Below, piece after piece: positions 37,909 to 46,956 of a stretch of 64,000 nt of DNA. Source of the stretch: CBDFGT01 sp965247225 (GTDB lineage: Bacteria > Pseudomonadota > Alphaproteobacteria > Rhizobiales > Rhizobiaceae); NCBI GenBank assembly GCA_965247225.1, contig CBDFGT010000017.1:206952-270951 (forward strand). The letters run 5' to 3'. The notes beneath the pieces are model-generated. The model did not search any database. It had not been told where the DNA came from and saw only the letters and a list, made by a program, of their open reading frames with translations. How positions within the stretch are numbered: position 1 is the first letter of the stretch; each line of letters begins with the position of its first letter. The translations under genes were made by a program, and so were the position numbers.

Positions 37909-39440
37909 ATGAAGACCATTTTGCAGCAACTGGAGGAGCGCCGTGAAAATGCACGTCTGGGCGGTGGCCAGGCCCGCATTGATGCGCAGCATGCCCGCGG
38001 CAAGCTGACGGCCCGCGAACGCATCGATATCTTTCTCGATGAAGGCTCGTTTGAGGAATTCGACATGTTCGTCCAGCACCGCTCGACGGATTTCGGTATG
38101 GAGACGCAAAAGATAGCCGGTGATGGTGTGGTGACCGGCTGGGGTACTGTCAATGGCCGTGCGGTCTTCATCTTCGCCAAGGATTTTACCGTCTTCGGTG
38201 GTTCATTGTCAGAAACCCACGCCCAGAAAATCATGAAAATTCAGGATATGGCGCTGAAAAACCGTGCGCCAATCATCGGTATCTATGATGCAGGCGGTGC
38301 CCGAATCCAGGAAGGGGTAGCAGCGCTTGGCGGCTATGCCGAAGTGTTTCAGCGCAATGTCCTGGCCTCGGGCGTGATTCCGCAGATCTCCATCATCATG
38401 GGACCATGCGCCGGAGGCGATGTCTATTCTCCGGCCATGACCGATTTTATTTTCATGGTGCGCGATACATCCTACATGTTTGTCACCGGGCCGGATGTGG
38501 TCAAGACCGTCACCAACGAGACAGTCACAGCAGAAGAACTCGGTGGTGCGCTCGTTCACACCACCAGATCCTCCATTGCCGACGGTGCCTGTCACAATGA
38601 TGTTGAGGCCCTGTTGCAGGTGCGCCGCCTGATCGATTTCCTGCCTTCTTCCAATACCGCACCCCTGCCGCAGATCGCCTGTCACCAGTCCGTGACAGAT
38701 GTCGACATGTCGCTCGATACGCTCATTCCATCTTCCAGCAACAAGCCTTATGACATGAGGGAACTGATATGCAAAACTGTTGATGAGGCGGACTTCTTTG
38801 AATTCAGGCGGAATTTGCGAAAAATATCGTTTGCGGATTTGGCCGCATAGAAGGCAAGCCGGTTGGCTTTGTCGCCAATCAGCCTATGGTTCTGGCTGGT
38901 GTTCTGGACAGCGATGCATCACGCAAGGCCGCCCGTTTCGTGCGTTTTTGCGATTGCTTCAATATTCCGCTGGTCACTTTCGTCGATGTTCCGGGCTTTC
39001 TGCCCGGCACGGCACAGGAATATGGCGGCCTGATCAAGCATGGTGCCAAGCTGCTGTTTGCCTTTGCCGAGGCCACGGTGCCGAAGGTCACCCTCATCAC
39101 CCGCAAAGCCTATGGCGGCGCTTACGATGTGATGGCGTCCAAGCATCTGCGCGGCGATTTCAACTATGCCTGGCCGACAGCCGAAATCGCGGTCATGGGC
39201 GCAAAAGGTGCGGTGGAAATTATTTTCCGCAAGGATATTGCCGATCCGGCAAAAATTGCCGAACACACCAGCATGTATGAGGAGCGGTTTCTCTCGCCTT
39301 TCGTGGCAGCAGAACGCGGTTATATTGATGAGGTCATCATGCCGCATTCAACCCGCAAGCGCATTTCCCGCGCCCTTAAATTGCTGGAAAACAAAGATCT
39401 CACCAACCCCTGGAAAAAGCACGATAATATTCCGCTGTAG
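37909..39440 (+). CDS. pccB: Propionyl-CoA carboxylase beta chain (one-base frameshift)
   Basis: The carboxyltransferase subunit that moves CO2 from biotin to propionyl-CoA, giving methylmalonyl-CoA. It starts MKTILQQLEERRENARLGGG at 37909. The N-half carries IIGIYDAGGARIQEGVAAL and MGPCAGGDVYSPAMTDF. At about 38806 one C is lost (GAATTCAGGCGG); the following frame gives the expected AEFAKNIVCGFGRIEGKPVG and runs through VDVPGFLPGTAQEYGGLIKH to a stop at 39440, 510 residues. The alpha (biotin) subunit is not in the window. A sequence error is likely, though a literal break would inactivate the enzyme. Confidence 0.92.
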
Positions 39441-39478
39441 AAAATGCCGGAATAAGGTGATGGCATTGAACCGCTGCT

Positions 39479-40498
39479 TTATGATTGCAGCAGCCAGCCA
39501 TCAAGTTCCTTCCCAAGAGACTGGTTCATCAGATAACCATACATGTCATGCGGATTGGAAACGAGTTTGTTGGTCTTGCTGTCTTTGTAGACCCAGCAAT
39601 TATAAATCCTGATGTCTTTGATAGGCAGTTTCTTGCCATTCTGGTCTTTCATGTCCTTGTAGGCAGGTGCCACCTTTTCGATGTGTGACACGAAATCATC
39701 CTGAGCGTAGACATTCGTCCATCTACGGATTTGACCGTTTGGATATTTGTCCTCTGCCTCGGAATAGGTACCATCAAGGAGATTACGGCGAACGCCTGTT
39801 TCTCCCAGTGGATTGCCAAACGTGAGCCAAAGCGCGACGGATTTCTTTTGGGCGCGCAGATCAGAATATTCGCTCATGTGCGCGTATTTCCACATGACGT
39901 CATAAGCAACCATACAGCCCATGCTGTGAGACAAAAGGCAGACATCGTCACCATCCAAGAGGGCTTGGCGAAGGATTTCGTCCAGACGTTCTCGTATTTG
40001 CGACCCGATCATATGGGATGTGAGGTATTTGCCCATGTCTGCGGTAGCTGCATTGATGGAGATCGTATTGAGAATGCCACCGGTCAACAACGATCCAAAC
40101 AGGCTTACGGCATCGGCGGCATCATCCAGAAAACGGAAGTCCTTCGCCTTGCTGAGGATTGTGTTGTATTCCGCTTGCGAAAAGCTGCGGTATTGGTCGG
40201 TCAATTTATATGCGGATTCTATATGTTTAAACGGAAAGCAAGGCTGGTTGCCATGGTTCGGATCACGATCTTTCAATTTATCTCTGACTGCCGAACTTTT
40301 CGCGGCGAGAATCTGATTGGAAATATCGCCGTAATAAACAAAGGTGAATTTGACCCGACCGCCTTGCAGGGCATCATAACCCTTGGTCGATCTGGCTCTT
40401 TGCAGCCCTCGTAAAATGGCCGTCTTGGCCAGCGTTCGCATAGGTGCTTCTGCAGGTTTGATATCCCGTCCGTGAATAAGGATAATGTGCTTGCCCAT
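39479..40498 (-). CDS. Uncharacterised alpha/beta-hydrolase-like protein
   Basis: 339 residues from ATG 40498, chosen because GAGGGGAT lies directly upstream and the N-terminus then reads MGKHIILIHGRDIKPAEAP, with the HG oxyanion motif. The nucleophile elbow is LLSHSMGCMVAYD (Ser near residue 193). A late His in FVSHIEKVAP is a possible triad member. No signal peptide or membrane helix. The base composition is more AT-rich than the flanking genes, hinting at acquisition. It stands alone, convergent with pccB. Substrate unknown; lipase, esterase or effector are all possible. Confidence 0.7.
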   Translation of the reverse strand: MGKHIILIHGRDIKPAEAPMRTLAKTAILRGLQRARSTKGYDALQGGRVKFTFVYYGDISNQILAAKSSAVRDKLKDRDPNHGNQPCFPFKHIESAYKLTDQYRSFSQAEYNTILSKAKDFRFLDDAADAVSLFGSLLTGGILNTISINAATADMGKYLTSHMIGSQIRERLDEILRQALLDGDDVCLLSHSMGCMVAYDVMWKYAHMSEYSDLRAQKKSVALWLTFGNPLGETGVRRNLLDGTYSEAEDKYPNGQIRRWTNVYAQDDFVSHIEKVAPAYKDMKDQNGKKLPIKDIRIYNCWVYKDSKTNKLVSNPHDMYGYLMNQSLGKELDGWLLQS

Positions 40499-40632
40499 AT
40501 GATCCCCTCGGTTATCGAAAGTAATAGGAAGAAAATACACGAAATACAGGATAATAAAAGTTTTAATTACTAAATTCGCAACCAAATTCATGGCCGGTAG
40601 CGTTTTTGACTCGGGTCAAATAAGGAAATGCT

Positions 40633-40902
40633 CTACCGTGTTGTCCGCCTGGTTGCCTTGCGCACGGATGGCTTTTTGCGGACTGTCTTTTTGGCTGTCG
40701 ATGTTTTTTTGGCGGTTGGTGTCCGCTTGGTGGTGCTTTTCTTGCGGACAGAGGTGGATGTTGAGGCCCGCTTGCGGGTTTTCCTGGCCCCGAGTGATTC
40801 CGCAATCGTATCGCCGATCGTGTCGGACAATTCTTTTGTGAGGCCGGTCACAACTTGCCGCACCACTGTGGAAACCAGCGTATCAACAATGCTCTTTGTC
40901 AT
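40633..40902 (-). CDS. Small protein with histone H1-like basic tail
   Basis: 89 residues. The first 40 (MTKSIVDTLVSTVVRQVVTG, then LTKELSDTIGDTIAESLG) are helical and mildly hydrophobic; residues 41-89 are almost only Lys, Arg, Thr, Ser and Ala, with repeated TAKKT-type units and a TRRTTR end. Such tails bind nucleic acid non-specifically. It follows bolA in the same direction after 37 bases. In related genomes I would expect a grxD gene near bolA; none is seen here. The function is unknown. Confidence 0.65.
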   Translation of the reverse strand: MTKSIVDTLVSTVVRQVVTGLTKELSDTIGDTIAESLGARKTRKRASTSTSVRKKSTTKRTPTAKKTSTAKKTVRKKPSVRKATRRTTR

Positions 40903-40939
40903 GCCGTTATCAGCCCCCTGAAACCGTTATCCTGGCAGA

Positions 40940-41173
40940 TCACTCCGGTACGCTGGTCTGCAAGGCAAGCGCGTGCAGCACGCCGCCCATATTGCCCTGC
41001 AGGGCCTTGTAGACCATCTGGTGCTGCTGCACCCGTGTCTTGCCGCGAAAGGCTTCGGCGACCACCTCTGCGGCATAATGATCCCCGTCTCCGGCCAGAT
41101 CACGGATGGTGACCTGTGCGCCGGGAATTCCGGCCTTGATCATGTCTTCAATATCGCCAGGTTTCATCGCCAT
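40940..41173 (-). CDS. BolA-family protein
   Basis: 77 residues with the BolA fold: an N-terminal helix (AMKPGDIEDMIKAGIPGAQ), then DGDHYAAEVVAEAFRGKTRV with the conserved histidine, and QQHQMVYKALQGNMGGVLHA. BolA proteins partner with monothiol glutaredoxins in iron-sulfur trafficking. The gene lies 17 bases after purL, probably in one transcript, the usual alphaproteobacterial arrangement. Length is that of the short BolA subgroup. Confidence 0.9.
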   Translation of the reverse strand: MAMKPGDIEDMIKAGIPGAQVTIRDLAGDGDHYAAEVVAEAFRGKTRVQQHQMVYKALQGNMGGVLHALALQTSVPE

Positions 41174-41190
41174 CGGTCAGTCTCCTTCAT

Positions 41191-43431
41191 TCACCCGGCA
41201 GCTTGGGCTGCGGGTGCCGTGCCATTCATGAAGTCAGGGAACCATGATTCATGGGCATGGCGCAATTGCGCAATTGCCAGCGGGCGGGATTGTCCCAGCT
41301 TCACATGTGAGCCGCCGGTGCGGCCAATCCACGGACAGAATACACCGGCGGTCCGGGCGCGGTCCTGAACGGCCTCAACATTGTTCTCGCAAACCGTCAG
41401 CACATAGCGGCCCTGGTCTTCGCCATAGAAAACCGGGACCGGGTTGACGTCATCAAGCGCGTGGACGGTTGCGCCGATGCCGGACGCCATCGCCATTTCG
41501 GCAACAGCCAGAGCCAGCCCGCCCGACGAGCAATCATGCACGGCAGTTGCCAGACCATCAACAATCAGGCCGCGCACAAAATCGCCCGTTTTCTTTTCGT
41601 GGGCAAGGTCCACATGCGGGGCAGTGCCATCCGTGCGGCCATGAACATCGCGCAGATAAACGGATTGTCCCAGATGCGTACCCCATGTTGCAGGAGCACC
41701 GGCCAGAAGAATGGCTTCACCCTGGGCTGCAAAGCGGATACGCGCCATTTTCGACCAGTCGGACAGAAGACCGACACCACCAATGGTCGGTGTCGGAAAA
41801 ATCGCCTGACCATTGGTTTCGTTATAGAGGGACACATTGCCCGAAACGATGGGGAATTCCAGAACCGTACAGGCCTCGCCGATGCCCTTGATGGCATGAA
41901 CCAGCTGGCTCATGATCTCCGGCTTTTCGGGATTGCCGAAATTCAGGTTGTCTGTGGCCGCCAGCGGCAGCGCACCCGTGGCGGTAATATTGCGCCAGCA
42001 TTCGGCCACCGCCTGCTTGCCACCTTCAAAGGCATCGGCCTCGACATAGCGCGGTGTGACATCCGAGGAAAATGCCAATGCTTTTGTGGCATGGCCTTCC
42101 ACGCGCACAACGCCTGCATCACCGCCGGGCAATTGCAGGGAATTGCCCTGGATCAGCGTATCATATTGCTCATAGACCCAGCGGCGCGAGGAATTGTTGG
42201 CAGAGCCCACCAGCGCCAGAAGCGCATCCGCCAGATCGGCCTCGGGGATATCATTTTCGGCCAGCGCAGGCTTGATCCTTGCCGGTGTCCATGGCCGGTC
42301 ATATTCCGGAGCCTGATCGCCCAGATCCTTGATCGGCAGATTGGCCACTTCCTCGCCCTGGTGCAGGACACGGAATCGCAGATCATCCGTGGTCTTGCCG
42401 ACAATGGCAAAATCCAGACCCCATTTGACGAAAATGGCCTTGGCCACGTCTTCCCTGGCGGGTTCCAGAACCATGAGCATGCGCTCCTGGCTTTCAGACA
42501 GCATCATTTCATAGGCCGTCATCCGGTCTTCGCGCACGGGAACCTGATCAAGGTTCAGTTCAATGCCCAGATCGCCCTTGGCTCCCATTTCAACAGCAGA
42601 ACAGGTCAGCCCGGCGGCACCCATATCCTGAATGGCAATGACCGCCCCGGTCTTCATCAGCTCAAGGCAGGCTTCCAGCAGGCACTTTTCCGTGAACGGG
42701 TCTCCGACCTGAACTGTTGGCCGCTTTTCCTCGATGCTCTCGTCAAACTCGGCGGATGCCATCGTCGCGCCGCCCACACCGTCACGCCCGGTCTTGGCAC
42801 CAAGATAGACGACCGGCAGACCGACACCCCTGGCTTCGGACAGGAAAATCGCATCGGATTTGGCAAGACCTGCTGCAAAGGCGTTCACCAGAATATTGCC
42901 GTTGTAGCGGCCATCAAATTCCACTTCGCCACCGACAGTCGGTACACCGAAGGCATTTCCATAGCCGCCGACACCGGCAACCACACCGGATACCAGATGC
43001 CGGGTCTTGGCATGGTCGGGCGCACCAAACCGCAGCGCATTCATCGCCGCAATCGGCCGCGCACCCATGGTGAACACATCGCGCAAGATGCCGCCAACAC
43101 CAGTGGCAGCCCCCTGGTAAGGCTCGATATAGGAAGGGTGATTGTGGCTTTCCATTTTGAAAACAACGCAATCGCCGTCATCAATATCCACGACACCGGC
43201 ATTTTCACCCGGTCCCTGAAGCACGCGAGGCCCCTTGGTCGGCAAGGTCTTCAGCCATTTCTTCGAGGACTTGTAGGAGCAATGCTCGTTCCACATCGCC
43301 GAAAAAATGCCCAGTTCCGTAAATGTCGGTTCGCGCCCGATCAATTCCAGAATGCGGGCATATTCATCAGGCTTCAGGCCGTGTGATGCAACAAGCTCTG
43401 ACGTAATGGGACGAGTATTGGAAATGGTCAT
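41191..43431 (-). CDS. purL: Phosphoribosylformylglycinamidine synthase subunit PurL
   Basis: 746 residues, the small-form PurL that works with PurQ and PurS to turn FGAR into FGAM, using ATP and ammonia from PurQ. ATG 43431 (MTISNTRPITSELVASHGLK) is preferred to 43470. Typical segments: FSAMWNEHCSYKSSKKWL, KMESHNHPSYIEPYQGAATG, GGDAGVVRVEGHATKA and VHDCSSGGLALAVAEMAMAS. It is separated from purQ by two envelope genes. The frame is intact over 2.2 kb. Confidence 0.96.
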   Translation of the reverse strand: MTISNTRPITSELVASHGLKPDEYARILELIGREPTFTELGIFSAMWNEHCSYKSSKKWLKTLPTKGPRVLQGPGENAGVVDIDDGDCVVFKMESHNHPSYIEPYQGAATGVGGILRDVFTMGARPIAAMNALRFGAPDHAKTRHLVSGVVAGVGGYGNAFGVPTVGGEVEFDGRYNGNILVNAFAAGLAKSDAIFLSEARGVGLPVVYLGAKTGRDGVGGATMASAEFDESIEEKRPTVQVGDPFTEKCLLEACLELMKTGAVIAIQDMGAAGLTCSAVEMGAKGDLGIELNLDQVPVREDRMTAYEMMLSESQERMLMVLEPAREDVAKAIFVKWGLDFAIVGKTTDDLRFRVLHQGEEVANLPIKDLGDQAPEYDRPWTPARIKPALAENDIPEADLADALLALVGSANNSSRRWVYEQYDTLIQGNSLQLPGGDAGVVRVEGHATKALAFSSDVTPRYVEADAFEGGKQAVAECWRNITATGALPLAATDNLNFGNPEKPEIMSQLVHAIKGIGEACTVLEFPIVSGNVSLYNETNGQAIFPTPTIGGVGLLSDWSKMARIRFAAQGEAILLAGAPATWGTHLGQSVYLRDVHGRTDGTAPHVDLAHEKKTGDFVRGLIVDGLATAVHDCSSGGLALAVAEMAMASGIGATVHALDDVNPVPVFYGEDQGRYVLTVCENNVEAVQDRARTAGVFCPWIGRTGGSHVKLGQSRPLAIAQLRHAHESWFPDFMNGTAPAAQAAG

Positions 43432-43527
43432 ATCAGGATCCGGTCGGTGAAAACGCGCTGTACCCGGCATATAGCGTCATCTGGCACAAGATGCGACAGG
43501 AAAATGCTTCCTGCACAGGCCAATGGA

Positions 43528-44106
43528 TCAGAACCGGTATCCGAGGGAAACACCAAGATGGGTCACGCCCTCATTGTTGCAATTATTGCACAGGTTGGCA
43601 TGCGACGAATGATCATAGGTTCCCATCAGGCTCCAGTGCTCATCAATATCAAAGCCGACAGCATAATAATGGTGCAGCAGGATACGGCTGCCAAGCTTTG
43701 GCAAGGTTGAACCGCTTCCGTCGTCGCTCAGGCGTCCGTTATGGATGGTCGGACCGAATCCTATATCAATGAAGACATTATCCACGGGATATATCTTCCA
43801 GTCCAGACCAACAAAAGCCTGGCTTGTGGAGCCGATGAAACTGCCTGTTCCTCCGGCATAGATCCGGGGACGCAGCAGGAAATCCACCCAGCCGGACGCA
43901 TTCTTCTGCTCGAGGGGATCAAAGAAAAGCGTTCCTGTGAAAAACAGGCCGGGCTCATAATGGGACAGATTTTCGTAATGCAGAGATCCACCAAAGCGCA
44001 GTTCGTCGGGCGTAAAATCCCCGGCCAGGGCAGAATGCGAAGAAAAAGCCAAACCCGCAAAGGCCAGCCCCATCCAAACTTTCCAATTCTCCGGCAATAT
44101 GTTCAT
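43528..44106 (-). CDS. PagL-like lipid A 3-O-deacylase / acyloxyacyl hydrolase
   Basis: 192 residues from ATG 44106. A signal peptide (WKVWMGLAFAGLAFSSHSAL, cleavage near ALA-GD) leads to a small beta-barrel-type protein with alternating hydrophobic strands. The end, MGTYDHSSHANLCNNCNNEG plus VTHLGVSLGYRF, has the His-Ser pair followed by a Glu and a terminal Phe, as in PagL outer-membrane deacylases. PagL trims the 3-O acyl chain of lipid A. The CNNC insert in the active-site loop is unusual. It lies between the lipoprotein gene and purL on the same strand. Confidence 0.72.
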   Translation of the reverse strand: MNILPENWKVWMGLAFAGLAFSSHSALAGDFTPDELRFGGSLHYENLSHYEPGLFFTGTLFFDPLEQKNASGWVDFLLRPRIYAGGTGSFIGSTSQAFVGLDWKIYPVDNVFIDIGFGPTIHNGRLSDDGSGSTLPKLGSRILLHHYYAVGFDIDEHWSLMGTYDHSSHANLCNNCNNEGVTHLGVSLGYRF

Positions 44107-44243
44107 CTGCTTGAGGGACTTCGCTATGACTTTCACACAATGGGCAATGCACCGGCTGTGGACGACGCAGGGCATGAATCACCATGGCGGAAACTGACAG
44201 AATTTCAACCCGGAAATGGAATGGAAGCCGTATCCTTTGCATA

Positions 44244-44651
44244 TTATTGCGGCATGGTTGCCTGACAGCCACGACCACCCGCCGCCCAGCGTTGGCTGTC
44301 CGCCTGAATGCGGGGTGCCAGCGCACTTCCCAGAAGCGGACCAAAAGCTTCCAGACGGGCCGGATTGCCCTCGGCCTGGATGACAGCCAAGGGGCGGGAT
44401 TCAGGGGAGTGGGCCTTGACAAGCAGGATTCTCGGTCTTCCCGAGAAAGAGTTGAGTTCCGGAGCGAGCTTGTATTCGGCAAAGGCCGGATCCCTGGATT
44501 TGAACCAGCACTGGTTTGCCGAAAGCGCCACCCGCTCCATAGTGGAAAGCGCACTGCGGTCTGGTCCAGAAGGTGGCGCAGGACGTGACTGGCAGGCGCA
44601 AAGCCCCAGGGTCAGCATGCCGATACCTGCGAGAATTTTGAAAACAGACAT
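44244..44651 (-). CDS. Small putative lipoprotein
   Basis: 135 residues from ATG 44651 (MSVFKILAGIGMLTLGLCAC), with a lipobox ending at Cys20 (LCAC). The mature part (RVALSANQCWFKSRDPAFAE, then LNSFSGRPRILLVKA) is compact and contains two more cysteines that may pair. No family is recognised beyond being typical of rhizobial envelope proteins. It sits 46 bases after purQ and may be in the same transcript. Confidence 0.7.
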   Translation of the reverse strand: MSVFKILAGIGMLTLGLCACQSRPAPPSGPDRSALSTMERVALSANQCWFKSRDPAFAEYKLAPELNSFSGRPRILLVKAHSPESRPLAVIQAEGNPARLEAFGPLLGSALAPRIQADSQRWAAGGRGCQATMPQ

Positions 44652-44697
44652 TATGATCATCCCGCCAGTCGTGTGATATTGTATGGCAACAGCCCAA

Positions 44698-45369
44698 TCA
44701 GGCGGCAATCACATCCAGTGCCGAGGCAAAGAGACCACGCCCGTCGCTACCGCCATGGGCTGCCTCGATCAGATTTTCCGGATGCGGCATCATGCCGAGC
44801 ACATTGCCCTTGACATTGATGATACCGGCAATGTCATGGAGTGAGCCGTTCGGATTTGTGCCTTCGGCATAGCGGAAAAGCACCTGGCCATTGCCTTCAA
44901 GGGCCGCCAGCGTGTCCGCATCGGCAAAATAGTTTCCATCATGATGGGCAACAGGGCAGCGGATGATCTGTCCCTTGGAATAGGCACGGGTGAAATCCGT
45001 TTCCGCATTCACCACTTCCAGCCTGATCTCCTTGCAGACAAATTTCAGGGAGGCATTGCGCATCAGGGCTCCGGGAAGCATGCCCGCTTCCACCAGGATC
45101 TGGAAACCATTGCACACGCCCAGAACCTTCACGCCCTGGTCTGCCTTGGCCCTGATAGCCTGCATGACCGGCATACGCGCGGCAATCGCGCCGCAGCGCA
45201 AATAATCACCATAGGAAAAACCGCCCGGAATGACGATCAGATCCACATCCGGCAATTCGGTTTCGGTCTGCCACACAGTCACCGGAGCATGACCGGAGAT
45301 TTTGGTCAGCGCCGCAATCATGTCGCGGTCACGGTTCAGGCCTGGAAGTTGTACTACAGCAGATTTCAT
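44698..45369 (-). CDS. purQ: Phosphoribosylformylglycinamidine synthase subunit PurQ
   Basis: 223 residues, the glutaminase subunit that supplies ammonia to PurL. The class I amidotransferase triad is complete: Cys86 in GVCNGFQ, and His196 and Glu198 in MMPHPENL. The glycine loop is VIPGGFSYGDYLRCGAIAA. Its start overlaps the stop of the small coiled-coil gene by four bases, so the two are coupled. Intact and of normal length. Confidence 0.96.
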   Translation of the reverse strand: MKSAVVQLPGLNRDRDMIAALTKISGHAPVTVWQTETELPDVDLIVIPGGFSYGDYLRCGAIAARMPVMQAIRAKADQGVKVLGVCNGFQILVEAGMLPGALMRNASLKFVCKEIRLEVVNAETDFTRAYSKGQIIRCPVAHHDGNYFADADTLAALEGNGQVLFRYAEGTNPNGSLHDIAGIINVKGNVLGMMPHPENLIEAAHGGSDGRGLFASALDVIAA

Positions 45370-45623
45370 GGGTGTGGTTCAAACCTTGCTTGGGCCTCTG
45401 CCAGCTCACGCAGCTCAAGGCGGTTTTCAATGCGGTCGATGCGACCGTCAATCCTGTCAACGCGCACATAGAGGTGGTTAACATCCATCTGCATGGCTGA
45501 CAAAAGGCTGCGAATGTTCGATATTTCGGTTTTCATTCCTGACATTTCGACTTTGATCGAAGAAATTTCAGAGTGAACACGCTTCAAAAGCTCGTACATC
45601 AGCTCATTGGTAATGTCAGCCAT
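45366..45623 (-). CDS. Small coiled-coil protein between purS and purQ
   Basis: 85 residues, MADITNELMYELLKRVHSEI then a long heptad-like run (SSIKVEMSGMKTEISNIRSL, RVDRIDGRIDRIENRLELRE). Predicted as one coiled coil; no membrane or signal. It overlaps purQ by four bases and follows purS by 17 bases, so it is expressed with the FGAM synthase complex. Whether it takes part in the complex is unknown. Similar short coiled coils are common in rhizobia, so a chance passenger is also possible. Confidence 0.75.
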   Translation of the reverse strand: MADITNELMYELLKRVHSEISSIKVEMSGMKTEISNIRSLLSAMQMDVNHLYVRVDRIDGRIDRIENRLELRELAEAQARFEPHP

Positions 45624-45640
45624 GCCGCCGCCCTCAACAT

Positions 45641-45898
45641 TCAGGATAGGGCGATACTATAGTTCTCGATAACCGTGTTTGCCAGCAGTTTTTCGCACAT
45701 GGCCCTGATATCGGCTTCGGCTCGTGTACGGTCGTCAGTGTCCAGTGCAAGATCAAAAACCTTGCCCTGGCGCACCTGTCCGACACCGGAAAAATCGAGA
45801 GCGGCAAGTGCGCCCTCGATCGCTTTGCCCTGCGGGTCCAAAACGCCATTTTTCAGCGTGACTGTAACGCGTGCCTTGATCACATCACTCTTCCTCAA
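45641..45898 (-). CDS. purS: Phosphoribosylformylglycinamidine synthase subunit PurS
   Basis: 85 residues. The family core ARVTVTLKNGVLDPQGKAIE and VRQGKVFDLALDTDD is clear. PurS dimers bridge PurL and PurQ. It begins three bases after purC, in the order purC-purS-(coiled coil)-purQ typical of alphaproteobacteria. A later start at a Val codon is possible but would shorten a normal-length protein. Confidence 0.94.
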   Translation of the reverse strand: MRKSDVIKARVTVTLKNGVLDPQGKAIEGALAALDFSGVGQVRQGKVFDLALDTDDRTRAEADIRAMCEKLLANTVIENYSIALS

Positions 45899-45901
45899 AC
45901 C

Positions 45902-46666
45902 TTACTTGACCAGAACGGGACCGGTGCCGCGCGGCGGCTCGTTCTCGTTGATAATGCCAAGACGCCGCGCCACTTCCTGATAGGCTTCCAGAAGTCCGCC
46001 CAGATCCTGACGAAAACGGTCCTTGTCCATCTTCTGTTTTGTTTCGACATCCCAGAGACGGCAGCTGTCGGGTGAAATTTCATCCGCCAGAACGATCCGC
46101 ATCATGTCACCTTCGTAAAGACGGCCACATTCGATCTTGAAGTCCACGAGCTGGATACCGACGCCGAGAAACAGGCCGGAAAGGAAGTCGTTGATACGGA
46201 TGGCCAGCGCCATGATATCATCCAGTTCCTGCGGACTGGCCCAGCCAAACGCCGTGATATGCTCTTCCGAAACCATGGGGTCGTGCAGTGCATCGGACTT
46301 GTAGTAAAATTCGATGATCGAGCGGGGCAGGATCACGCCTTCTTCAATTCCGAGCTTCTTGACGAGGGAGCCGGCAGCAACATTGCGCACAACAATCTCA
46401 AGCGGAATGATTTCCACTTCCTTGATCAGCTGTTCGCGCATGTTCAGGCGACGGATGAAATGGGTCGGAATACCGATCTTGTTGAGATGGGTAAACACAT
46501 ATTCCGAAATCCGGTTGTTCAGCACACCCTTGCCGTCAATGACCTCTTTTTTCTGGGCATCAAAGGCTGTGGTGTCATCCTTGAAGAACTGGATCAAGGT
46601 GCCAGGCTCTGGTCCTTCATAAAGGATCTTGGCCTTGCCTTCGTAAATACGGCGGCGACGGTTCAT
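45902..46666 (-). CDS. purC: SAICAR synthetase
   Basis: 254 residues; joins CAIR and aspartate with ATP to give SAICAR. Typical segments are YEGKAKILYEGPEPGTLIQF (ATP loop), FKDDTTAFDAQK, EIIPLEIVVRNVAAGSLVKK and LVDFKIECGRLYEGDMMRIV. It starts MNRRRRIYEGK at 46666, with GAGAAAAT just upstream. First gene of the purine run on the minus strand; the 290-base gap before it holds its promoter and a 9-bp palindrome. Confidence 0.96.
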   Translation of the reverse strand: MNRRRRIYEGKAKILYEGPEPGTLIQFFKDDTTAFDAQKKEVIDGKGVLNNRISEYVFTHLNKIGIPTHFIRRLNMREQLIKEVEIIPLEIVVRNVAAGSLVKKLGIEEGVILPRSIIEFYYKSDALHDPMVSEEHITAFGWASPQELDDIMALAIRINDFLSGLFLGVGIQLVDFKIECGRLYEGDMMRIVLADEISPDSCRLWDVETKQKMDKDRFRQDLGGLLEAYQEVARRLGIINENEPPRGTGPVLVK

Positions 46667-46805
46667 AATATTTTCTCGTTGTTGGCGCCGGAACGGGAGC
46701 AGCGCATGGTCAATCTCTCTTGGTCCTTATCGGAAAAGAATGCATTCCACAATCCGCTATAAGGACTTCCCACAAGATGGCACCGTTAAATTCCATTTGC
46801 CATCC

Positions 46806-46828
46806 GGAGACCCGCGAACCGGGTCTCC
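46806..46828. promoter_or_regulatory. Palindrome between divergent purC and DUF1476 gene
   Basis: GGAGACCCG (46806-46814) pairs perfectly with CGGGTCTCC (46820-46828) around CGAAC. No T-run follows on either strand. It stands between two divergent genes, so it may be an operator or a dispersed palindrome; the ACCCG/CGGGT core recurs in the rplR-rpsE hairpin. Confidence 0.45.
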
Positions 46829-46956
46829 CTAAAACTGGAATCAATTTTACCGGTTTGTTTTTGGGGTTTTCAATTTTTGTTTGTTATGACTGCTGCATAC
46901 CCTTCAAAGTCAAGGGGCAAGCCGGAAAAACCGGCCAATAACGGGGGATCATCGAC

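Noticed and set aside
41461..43386. 641-codon open frame opposite purL
   Set aside because: Antisense shadow; purL is complete on the other strand and the translated text is His/Arg-rich nonsense.
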